Notes under the pieces: generated by a model
What the model saw: only the letters and a program-made list of their open reading frames with translations
Database searches by the model: none
Told to the model about the DNA's origin: nothing
NCBI RefSeq assembly: GCF_028692895.1
Contig: NZ_JAQUWN010000006.1
Location: 1 to 64,000, forward strand
Length of the DNA stretch: 64,000 nucleotides
DNA from: Pseudodesulfovibrio sp.
GTDB lineage: Bacteria; Desulfobacterota; Desulfovibrionia; Desulfovibrionales; Desulfovibrionaceae
Reading direction: 5' to 3'
Program-made: the position numbers and the translations under genes
In this document: piece after piece, positions 42,457 through 49,822 of the stretch
How the letters are laid out: the number at the start of each line of letters is the position of its first letter
Numbering within the stretch: the stretch's first letter is position 1

Positions 42457-43707
42457 TCAGCCCCTGGGGAAGAAGGCGGCCATGATGGTGTCGGCCTGGC
42501 GCTCCGCCTTGTGGGTCAGCTCGGCCAGCTCGGCCACGGGGATGCCCAGGGCGTCCCAGGCCGAGGGGTTGAGCTCCGGCACCAGGGTGGGACCGCTCTC
42601 GCCCATGTCCAGGCCGTGGGCCATGAAGTCCGCCACGTTGACCACGGCGGCCTCGCGGGGCATGGCGCTCCGCTTGGGCTGGTGGTGGCCAGCCACCACC
42701 TCGGCCAGGAAGTCCGGCAGCCCCCATTTTCGCAGCATCCGGCCGCCGATGTCGGCATGGGTGCAGCCCCAGACGGACCGCTCCACGTCCACCAGCGACT
42801 TGCGGCCCGAGGCGGCCAGGTTCAGGACCTCCCCGGCCCGCCGGGGATGGTTGCGGAGCATGACCAGGCGGCCGATGTCGTGCAGGAGCCCGGCCACGAA
42901 GAATTTTTCGTCGCCGTCCAGGCCGATCCGCACGGCCAGGAGCCGGGAGAGGATGCCGCAGGCCACGGAGTGGAACCAGAATTCCTTGAGGGTGAAGGCC
43001 TTTTCCGGGATGCCCTCGAACACGCTGATGACCGAGAGGCCGAGGGCCAGGTTGGTCAGTTGGGCGGTGCCCACGATGGTCACGGCGCGCGACAGGGTGT
43101 CGATCTTCTGGGTGAACCCGTAGAAGGGCGAGTTGACCATGCGCAGCAGCTTGGCGGCCAGGGCCACGTCCTTGCTGATGACCTCGGCCACGTAGGCGGC
43201 GGAGCTGCGCGGATTGCGCAGGGATTCGGAAATCTGGAAATAGATGTCGGGCAGGGAGGCGAGTTCCATCTCGCGGTCGACCACCTTTTCGGGATCGACG
43301 GGCTCCGCCTCGGCCGAGGGGGCGAAGAGGTCCACGTCGTCGTCGTGGGGCGAGGCCGAGAGCATCCACTGCGCCTTTTCGGGATTGAGCCCCCTGGCCT
43401 GGCGCAGGACGAAGAGCCGGGCTATCTCCCGCACCGCCGGATGGGTGGTGGGGTTGAGCACGAACCGCCGGGCGGCCAGCAGCTTGCAGACGTCGAGGAC
43501 CTCGGGGTCGATCTGGTCGAAGGAGGTGGGGTAGCCGTCATCCTCGCCCTGGATGGCGGCCTCGGGAATCCCCCAGACCCGGCAGGTGCGCAGGTGGGAT
43601 TCGGTCAGCACCGCCCCTTTGGGCAGGAGCATGCGCCCGTCCGGGGTGGTCAGGTCCTCCGCCAGGACCATGCCCGGTTCGAGGGAGTCTAGGGTCAGAA
43701 TCGGCAT
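42457..43707 (-). CDS. HDOD-domain signalling protein with HD motif
   Basis: A 416-residue protein. The N-terminal 60 residues (ILTLDSLEPGMVLAEDLTTP and MLLPKGAVLTESHL) form the beta-rich cap that often precedes HD-GYP and HDOD domains. The HDOD domain spans about 155-350, with ASLPDIYFQISESLRNPRSS and FFVAGLLHDIGRLVML, which keeps the His-Asp pair. HDOD proteins act as signalling scaffolds and usually lack a phosphodiesterase active site. AAAGGA lies 7 bases before the ATG. The gene stands alone, convergent with the VOC gene. A paralogue is at 48481. Confidence 0.9.
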   Translation of the reverse strand: MPILTLDSLEPGMVLAEDLTTPDGRMLLPKGAVLTESHLRTCRVWGIPEAAIQGEDDGYPTSFDQIDPEVLDVCKLLAARRFVLNPTTHPAVREIARLFVLRQARGLNPEKAQWMLSASPHDDDVDLFAPSAEAEPVDPEKVVDREMELASLPDIYFQISESLRNPRSSAAYVAEVISKDVALAAKLLRMVNSPFYGFTQKIDTLSRAVTIVGTAQLTNLALGLSVISVFEGIPEKAFTLKEFWFHSVACGILSRLLAVRIGLDGDEKFFVAGLLHDIGRLVMLRNHPRRAGEVLNLAASGRKSLVDVERSVWGCTHADIGGRMLRKWGLPDFLAEVVAGHHQPKRSAMPREAAVVNVADFMAHGLDMGESGPTLVPELNPSAWDALGIPVAELAELTHKAERQADTIMAAFFPRG

Positions 43708-43841
43708 GGCGAATCCTTTGGGCAACGGATATCCATTTCATCTATTATAGACTTTTTGGGAGGCGCGGGCAACAGGATATGCTTGCCAACCGTGCGAATA
43801 GATGCGAAACGGCAGGCTTCAACCCCCCCAAGGATGCCGTC

Positions 43842-44570
43842 ATGTCCCGTCCCCAGTGCTCGCTTCCCTTTCCCGTCCCGTGTCGGCGGGCGGCCTTCGT
43901 CGGCCGGTACAAGCGGTTCACGGTGCGCGCCCGCGCCCTGGACGGCCTGGACGCCGGGCGGGAACTCTTGGCCCACACCAACAACACCGGCGCCATGCTC
44001 GGCCTGCTCCGGCCCGGCGCAGCGGCCTTGCTCTCGCCTGCGGCCAACCCGGATCGCAAGCTGCCCTATACCTTGGAGGCCCTGGCCTTGGACCGGGGCT
44101 GGGTGGGCGTGAACACCCTGACCCCCAACCGTATGCTGCACGCGGCCTGGCGCGCCGGGGCCCTGCCCGAGACGGCGGGCTACGACCGCTTCAAAAAGGA
44201 GGCGGCCACGGGCGACAGCCGGTTGGACGCCCGGCTGGACGGCCCGGAAGGCGCGCTTTGGGTGGAGTGCAAGAACGTGACCCTGGTGGAGGACGACGTG
44301 GCCCTGTTCCCGGACGCCGAGACCGAGCGGGGGCGCAAGCACCTGCGCGAGTTGATGCGCCTGCGGGCCACGGGCGCGCGGGTGGCCCTGTTCTTCCTGG
44401 TCCAGCGGCCGGACGGGCGCTGCTTCGGCCCGGCCGACGTGGTGGACCCGGAATACGCCCGGCTCTTCCACGAGGCCCTGTCCGCCGGGGTGGAGGCGTG
44501 GCCCTACGTGGCCCGCGTGGACGAGACGGGCGTCACGCTGGGCGAGCGGCTCACGGTGGCGCGGTCATGA
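43842..44570 (+). CDS. sfsA: SfsA family DNA/RNA nuclease-like protein
   Basis: A 242-residue SfsA protein, named for sugar fermentation stimulation; the family folds like a restriction-type nuclease. After the N-terminal OB-like part (FVGRYKRFTVRARALDG and LLAHTNNTGAMLGLL) comes the nuclease-like core with VECKNVTLVEDDVALFPDA, the conserved E-x-K and Asp set, and ERGRKHLRELMRLRATGAR. The end has CFGPADVVDPEYARLF. AAGGA lies about 8 bases before the ATG at 43842. Its stop overlaps the ATG of the next gene (ATGA), so the two are translationally coupled. Confidence 0.93.
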   Translation: MSRPQCSLPFPVPCRRAAFVGRYKRFTVRARALDGLDAGRELLAHTNNTGAMLGLLRPGAAALLSPAANPDRKLPYTLEALALDRGWVGVNTLTPNRMLHAAWRAGALPETAGYDRFKKEAATGDSRLDARLDGPEGALWVECKNVTLVEDDVALFPDAETERGRKHLRELMRLRATGARVALFFLVQRPDGRCFGPADVVDPEYARLFHEALSAGVEAWPYVARVDETGVTLGERLTVARS

Positions 44571-45439
44571 CCGGTCTCTTCATCGGCGCGGTGCTGATAA
44601 GCTTTTCCTCGGTGATGGTCCGGCTTTCGGACGTCCCGCCCGACGTGGTCGGGTTCTACCGGCTGTTCGTGGGCGGCCTGGGCATGGCCGCGTTCCTGTG
44701 GCGGATGGGGCGGCTCTCGCGCATGAACTTGCACGTCTGGGGCTGGGGGCTGCTGGCGGCCCTGTTTTTTGCTGGCGATTTTTTCTTCTGGCACCGGTCC
44801 ATCGGGCTGGTGGGGCCGGGGCTGGCCACCATGCTGGCCAACTTCCAGGTCATCGTCCTGGCGGGCGTGTCCGTGTTCCTGATGCGCGAGGGGGTTTCCA
44901 AACCGCTGCTGGCGGCCATCCCCCTGGCCCTGGTCGGGCTTTACCTCATGGTCGGCGTGTCCTGGCAGGATTTCACGCCCGAGTACCGGCTGGGCGTGTC
45001 CTACGGCCTGTTCACCGCCCTGTTCTACGCCCTCTACCTGCTCAGCCTGAAGGTCTCCCTGAACAGGGCCGAGGCCGATCCCCTGGCCATGGCCTGCGCC
45101 GTGGCCCTGCTCACCGGGCTGTTGCTGGGCGGCCTGTCCGCGGCCGAGGGCGAGTCCTTCGCCATCCCGAACCTGCGCACCCTGGCGGCCCTGGCCACCC
45201 TGGCCCTGGTCTGCCACGCCGTGGGCTGGTACCTCATCACCAGGGGCATGCAGCGAGTGCGCACCTCCCTGGTGGGGCTCATCCTGCTCCTCCAGCCCTC
45301 CCTCTCCTTTGTCTGGGACATCCTTTTCTTCGCCAAGCCCGTCAATCCGGTGGAGATCTCGGGCGTGGTCCTGGCCCTGGCCGCCATCTACATGGGCTCC
45401 CTGGGCGGCAGCCGGCCCGCCAAGGCGAAAAAAGGCTGA
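44567..45439 (+). CDS. EamA-type drug/metabolite transporter
   Basis: A 290-residue membrane protein with ten helices in two EamA repeats. The first repeat contains SFSSVMVRLSDVPPDVVGFY and ends near MREGVSKPLLA; the second contains SYGLFTALFYALYLLSLKVS and ends LVGLILLLQPSLSFVWDILF. The substrate is unknown. The ATG overlaps the sfsA stop. It is a different subgroup from the transporter at 23642 and is not a tandem copy. A GC hairpin near 45510-45528 lies in the 137-base gap to the next gene but has no T-run. Confidence 0.9.
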   Translation: MTGLFIGAVLISFSSVMVRLSDVPPDVVGFYRLFVGGLGMAAFLWRMGRLSRMNLHVWGWGLLAALFFAGDFFFWHRSIGLVGPGLATMLANFQVIVLAGVSVFLMREGVSKPLLAAIPLALVGLYLMVGVSWQDFTPEYRLGVSYGLFTALFYALYLLSLKVSLNRAEADPLAMACAVALLTGLLLGGLSAAEGESFAIPNLRTLAALATLALVCHAVGWYLITRGMQRVRTSLVGLILLLQPSLSFVWDILFFAKPVNPVEISGVVLALAAIYMGSLGGSRPAKAKKG

Positions 45440-45576
45440 TTCCGGCCCCCGGAGCCGCTTTGGTCGCGCCTTTGCCTTTCGCGCCGCCAGGTGGTAGGAG
45501 AGGCCACCCCGGACGGCGGACGATCCGCCGCCCTCCCACACCGGCCTCCAACCCGGCCCCCAACCCGGAGATAATA

Positions 45577-46362
45577 ATGTCCGACGAAACCAAGGAATTC
45601 CTGGCCTCCCTGCCCGAGCTGGAGGAAGGCCGGACCTACCATTTCCGCTGCCACCCCGGCATCGGCTGCTTCAACGCCTGCTGCAGCGACCTGACCCTGG
45701 TCCTGACTCCCTACGACATCCTGCGCATGCGCCGCGCCCTGCACATGGGCAGCGTGGACTTCCTGTGCGCCCACGCCGTGGGCCATCGCGATCCCGGCAC
45801 CCATTTCCCGGCCTTCCAACTTCGCATGACCGACAGCGAGAACCGGGCCTGCCCCTTCGTTACGCCGCAGGGCTGCTCCATCTATGCCGACCGGCCGGGG
45901 GCCTGCCGCATGTATCCCCTGGGCCGGGCCACCAGCCCGGACGGCGAGGGCGGCGTGCGCGAGCGCTTCTTCCTGGTCCGCGAGGACCACTGCATGGGAT
46001 TCCACGAGGACCGGGAGTGGACCGGCGCGGCCTGGAAGCGGGATCAGGGGTTCGAGGACTACACGGCGAGCAACGACCGCTACATGCAGCTCCTGGCCAG
46101 GGTCCGGGAGACCGGCAGGTCCGTGTCGGACAAGCTGAGCCACATGGCCGTGCTGGCCATGTACAAGCTGGACGAGTTCCAGAAGTTCATCACCATGATG
46201 CGCCTCTTCGACCGCCTGGAGGTGGACGAGGAGCGGCAAAAGGCGATACTCACGGACGAGGAGGCCTGCCTCGATTTCGCCATGGACTGGTTCGAGGTCA
46301 TGCTCTTCGAGGACGAAACCCACCTGCACGACAAAGGAGCCGACAATGGGTCTGCCGAATAA
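45577..46362 (+). CDS. YkgJ-family cysteine-cluster protein
   Basis: A 261-residue protein with the putative zinc- or iron-chelating domain of the YkgJ family. The first cluster is FRCHPGIGCFNACCSDLTL with Cys25, Cys31, Cys35 and Cys36. A second group includes CPFVTPQGCSIYADRPGACR and HCMGFHEDREW. The C-terminal 90 residues are helical (MYKLDEFQKFITMMRLFDRL) and acidic. Some members are thought to modify proteins, for example flagellin lysine methylation through FliB; that link is not shown here. GGAG stands 8 bases before the ATG. It overlaps the heptose adenylyltransferase gene by 17 bases. Confidence 0.9.
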   Translation: MSDETKEFLASLPELEEGRTYHFRCHPGIGCFNACCSDLTLVLTPYDILRMRRALHMGSVDFLCAHAVGHRDPGTHFPAFQLRMTDSENRACPFVTPQGCSIYADRPGACRMYPLGRATSPDGEGGVRERFFLVREDHCMGFHEDREWTGAAWKRDQGFEDYTASNDRYMQLLARVRETGRSVSDKLSHMAVLAMYKLDEFQKFITMMRLFDRLEVDEERQKAILTDEEACLDFAMDWFEVMLFEDETHLHDKGADNGSAE

Positions 46363-46828
46363 TCCCAAGCTGATGAGCGTGCGCACCTTCCTGAAGCGCA
46401 AGGCGGAGTTCGCCCCCGGCCACCGGCTGGTCTTCACCAACGGCTGCTTCGACGTGCTTCACCCCGGGCACGTGGACCTGCTCGCCCGGGCCCGCGCCCT
46501 GGGCGACTCCCTGCTCCTCGGCCTCAATTCCGACGAGTCCGTGAAGATGCTCGGCAAGGGCGACGACCGGCCCCTGAACACCCAGGAGGAGCGCGCCTTC
46601 GTCCTGGCCGGGCTGGCCTGCGTGGACTACATCGTCATCTTCCACGAATCCACGCCGCTGGAGCTGATCAAGGCGGTCCGGCCGCAGGTGCTGGTCAAGG
46701 GCGGGGACTGGACCCCGGACAGGATCGTGGGCCGCGAGGCGGTGGAGCAGGCGGGCGGCAAGGTGGTCAGCCTGCCCCTGCTGGAGGGGTATTCCACGAC
46801 GAAGTTTTTGGAGCGGGTCCGCGCCTAG
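46346..46828 (+). CDS. D-glycero-beta-D-manno-heptose 1-phosphate adenylyltransferase
   Basis: A 160-residue nucleotidyltransferase equal to the C-terminal half of HldE (RfaE domain II). It makes ADP-heptose for the LPS core. The motifs are TNGCFDVLHPGHVDLLARAR (the HxGH signature), GLNSDESVKMLGKGDDRPLN and VLVKGGDWTPDRIVGREAVE. Because the kinase half is missing, the heptose-phosphate kinase must be elsewhere. AAAGGAG stands just before the ATG. It overlaps the YkgJ gene, so the two are translated together. Confidence 0.93.
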   Translation: MGLPNNPKLMSVRTFLKRKAEFAPGHRLVFTNGCFDVLHPGHVDLLARARALGDSLLLGLNSDESVKMLGKGDDRPLNTQEERAFVLAGLACVDYIVIFHESTPLELIKAVRPQVLVKGGDWTPDRIVGREAVEQAGGKVVSLPLLEGYSTTKFLERVRA

Positions 46829-46846
46829 CCGGGGCGGTTCCGCGTC

Positions 46847-48484
46847 CTATGCCGCGGGGTCGGGCAGGGTCACGGTCATGGTCGTGCCCAGCCCCTCGGC
46901 GGCCTCGCAGCGGATGGAGCCGCCCATGGTCTCGATGATGAGCCGGGCGGAGTAGGTGCCGAGGCCCGTGCCGCTTTTTTTCCCTTCGGTCACGTATTTT
47001 TCGAACAGCCGGTCGCGGATGGCCTCGGGCACGGGCTTGGCGTTGTGCAGGGCGAGGACCACGCCGCCTTCCTCCCGGCGGACGTCCAGGGTCACCTCGT
47101 CGTCCCAGGCCGAGCCTTCCACCGCGTTCTTCATCAGGTTGGAGAGCATCGAGTAGAGCAGCGACTCCTCGCAGCGCAGGGGCACGGACGCATCCGGCCC
47201 GGCCTCCCTCCCGTCCACCCGCATCCGCAGCCGGACCCCGCCCGCGCGCAGGGTGTCCCGCAGGTCCGCGGCCACGTCGCGGACCACGTCCATCAGGTCG
47301 CCCTTCCACGGTTCGTAGACGTAGGTCCCGATCTCCATCTTGTACAGGTCGAGGGACATGTTGATCATGCGCAGCAGCTTGGTGCCCGCCTCCCGGATGA
47401 AGCGCAGCCCCTCGACCTGCTCGCCGGTCAGGTTGTCGCCCCCGGCCAGGAGCATGGCGGGCAGGCCGATGATGCCGTTGAGCGGGCCCTTGAGGTCGTG
47501 GCGCATGATCCGGTCCACGTCCTCGCGCAGGGTTTCCAGCTTTTTCTGCTGGGTGATGTCGATGAAGCTCTCCACCAGGTGCTGGCGGCCGCCGACCATG
47601 ACCCGGCTCACGGTCTTGAGGATGGGGATGGTCTCGCCCGAGGCGTTCTTCATGAGCCTTTCGGCGCTGTCCACGGACTGGCCGTTATCCAACACCGGGC
47701 AGGCGTTCTCCTGGGCCGGGCAGAAATACTCGGTGCAGCGGCGGCCCACCACCCGGTCCCTGGGCAGGCCCACCATGCGCAGGGCCTCGGGGTTGGCGTC
47801 CACGATGGTCCGGCTCTCCGGCTCGATAAGCAGCACGCCCGCCTGCATCCCGTCCACGGTGGTGCGCAGCCGCTCGAAGGCCTCCACCAGGTCGGCGGTG
47901 CGGGCCTGGACCTTGCGGTCCAGCTCGCGGGCGTGGTTCTCCATGGCCTCGCGCATTTCCTGGTTCTCCAGGGCGTGGGCGGCCGAGTGCATAACCACGC
48001 CGAAGAGCTTGAGGGCGATGTCCGAGATGCGGTCCTTGCGCTCCAGGAGCCGGCCCGCGAACATGCCCAGGGCGCGGGTCCGGGTGGCGATGGGGTGCAG
48101 CAGGAGCTGGCGGGTCCGGTCGGAACCCAGGAAAAAGCCGGTCTCCCCGGACTGGAGGACGTGGGCGAAGGACTGGTCCGCTATGAGCGCGCGGACCTCG
48201 TCGTCCAGCTCCCCGGCCGCCTGGGGCGGATCGGTCAGAGCGCGGACGAAGTCGCCGGAGGCCTCGTCGGCCAGGTAGAGGGACATGGCCTGGAACGGGA
48301 GCATCCGGTTGGCCCTGGCGCAGATTTCGCGCACCAGCTCGGCCCGCGTGTCCCGCTCGCGGGAGTGGAGGGCGAAGGCGCCCAGGTCCCCGGCCATGTC
48401 CAGGGCCTCCAGGGCGGCGTCGCGCTCCTCTTCGAGAAAGGCCACCTGCCGTTCGAGCAAGGCGTTCCGTTCCGATTCGCTCAT
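46847..48484 (-). CDS. Sensor histidine kinase with GAF-like and PAS domains
   Basis: A cytosolic 545-residue kinase. A helical start leads into a GAF-like region (about 40-195), a coiled coil, and a PAS domain (about 215-310) containing NPEALRMVGLPRDRVVGRR and a Cys-rich segment EYFCPAQENACP. The kinase core has His329 in IMRHDLKGPLNGIIG, an N box LLYSMLSNLMKNAVEGS, and a G box GTGLGTYSARLIIETMGG. No membrane segment is seen. GGGAG lies before the ATG, which overlaps the stop of the upstream HDOD gene by 4 bases. Gene fusion by coupling suggests the HDOD protein and this kinase act together. Confidence 0.92.
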   Translation of the reverse strand: MSESERNALLERQVAFLEEERDAALEALDMAGDLGAFALHSRERDTRAELVREICARANRMLPFQAMSLYLADEASGDFVRALTDPPQAAGELDDEVRALIADQSFAHVLQSGETGFFLGSDRTRQLLLHPIATRTRALGMFAGRLLERKDRISDIALKLFGVVMHSAAHALENQEMREAMENHARELDRKVQARTADLVEAFERLRTTVDGMQAGVLLIEPESRTIVDANPEALRMVGLPRDRVVGRRCTEYFCPAQENACPVLDNGQSVDSAERLMKNASGETIPILKTVSRVMVGGRQHLVESFIDITQQKKLETLREDVDRIMRHDLKGPLNGIIGLPAMLLAGGDNLTGEQVEGLRFIREAGTKLLRMINMSLDLYKMEIGTYVYEPWKGDLMDVVRDVAADLRDTLRAGGVRLRMRVDGREAGPDASVPLRCEESLLYSMLSNLMKNAVEGSAWDDEVTLDVRREEGGVVLALHNAKPVPEAIRDRLFEKYVTEGKKSGTGLGTYSARLIIETMGGSIRCEAAEGLGTTMTVTLPDPAA

Positions 48485-49704
48485 GTCCGCTCCCGGAAGA
48501 CGGTCAGCAGGTCGTCCACCTGGCGGCGGGACCTGGCGAGGGTGACGGCCAGGGCGCTTTCCGGCAGCCCCAGCGACCCCCATGCCCCGGCGGGCGGAGC
48601 GTGCACCAGCCCGTTGCCGCCGTCGCCGTACTGCATGGCCGTGGCCAGGAGGCCGCCCACGGCGCAGACCGCGCCCTCGACCGGGCCGTCGTCCAAGGCC
48701 GGGTCCCGGCGCTCGGTGGCCGCGATGATCTCGTCGGGAAAACGCCAGGAGGTGAACAGGGTCCGCACGGCCTGGCTCTGGTCGAACCCGAAGATTCGTC
48801 GTTCGGCCGCGTCCAGGGGGATGGCGTTGGCCAGGCTCATGCGCCGGGCGGTTTCCGAGGCTTCCGGGGCCATGCGCAGCATGACCAGGCGGCCCACGTC
48901 GCGCAGCAGCCCGGCCACGAAGCAGAGGTCCTGGGAGACGCCCCGGACCTGGACGGCCAGGATGCGGCAGATGGCCGCCGTGGCCACGCAGTGCCGCCGG
49001 AACCGGGCCAGGGCCGGGCGCCCGTCGCGGTCCGTGCCGAACTTGTGCATCACCGTCACGGCCAGGGCCAGTTGGGTCAGCCCCTTGGTGCCCACCAGGG
49101 CCACGGCCCGGCTCAGGGAGTCCACGGGCTGGCTGTATCCGTACAGGGCGCTGTTGACCAGGGCGAGCAGGCGGGCGGACAGGCCGGGGTCCTCGGCGAT
49201 GATGTCCGCCAGGGAGCCGGACGAGGAGACCGGGTCGTGCAACGCCTCGACGATGCGGTGGTAGATGGCCGGGAACGCGCCCAGGTCCACGTCGGCGGAC
49301 AGGAACTCCCGGGCGTCGGCGAACAGGGGGGCGGGCGGCGGCTCCACCGGCCCGGCCACGGGCTCGGGCGGCGGGGGCAGCCGCTCCCCGGCGGCCAGGC
49401 GGTCGGCGTAGAAGTTGGCGCAGGCCCGCTTGAGCTCGACCATGGGGGGGACGGAGAGGTCGGCATGGGCGAAGAGGGCGTCGGCGTGGGCCGAGGCCAG
49501 GGCGGCTTGCGCCGGGTTGCGGGGCGCGGCCGGGCGGACGCTGTCCGGGCGCACCTCGGCCTCGGTCACGCCCCAGATGTTCAGGATGCGCAGGTGGTTC
49601 TCGTCCAGAACGGCTCCGGCCGGGAGCAGCAGCTTCCCGCCCGCGTCCGAGACGCCCTCGTCGAGCACCATGCCCGGCTTCAGTTCGTTCGCCCAGAGTT
49701 TCAT
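48481..49704 (-). CDS. HDOD-domain protein with degenerate HD motif
   Basis: A 407-residue protein with the same layout as the paralogue at 42457. The N-terminal cap reads LKPGMVLDEGVSDAGGKLLL, and the HDOD domain lies at about 140-340, with FPAIYHRIVEALHDPVSS. The HD site reads AGLLRDVGRLVML, with Arg in place of His, so it cannot be a metal phosphohydrolase. A Pro-rich linker (PPPPEPVAGPVEPPPAP) separates cap and core. Its stop overlaps the start of the kinase gene (ATGA). GGGGAGAGG lies before its ATG. It is probably the sensor or adaptor partner of the kinase. Confidence 0.9.
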   Translation of the reverse strand: MKLWANELKPGMVLDEGVSDAGGKLLLPAGAVLDENHLRILNIWGVTEAEVRPDSVRPAAPRNPAQAALASAHADALFAHADLSVPPMVELKRACANFYADRLAAGERLPPPPEPVAGPVEPPPAPLFADAREFLSADVDLGAFPAIYHRIVEALHDPVSSSGSLADIIAEDPGLSARLLALVNSALYGYSQPVDSLSRAVALVGTKGLTQLALAVTVMHKFGTDRDGRPALARFRRHCVATAAICRILAVQVRGVSQDLCFVAGLLRDVGRLVMLRMAPEASETARRMSLANAIPLDAAERRIFGFDQSQAVRTLFTSWRFPDEIIAATERRDPALDDGPVEGAVCAVGGLLATAMQYGDGGNGLVHAPPAGAWGSLGLPESALAVTLARSRRQVDDLLTVFRERT

Positions 49705-49822
49705 CGGCCTCTCCCCGTGCGTCGTGGTTGGGATGCGGGGGGCGGGCGCGGTCCGACGAGGACCGACCCGTCGATTGAAACCCTAAGGGGAGAGGGAAAA
49801 GCGGGCTATTATTTTAACGGGG

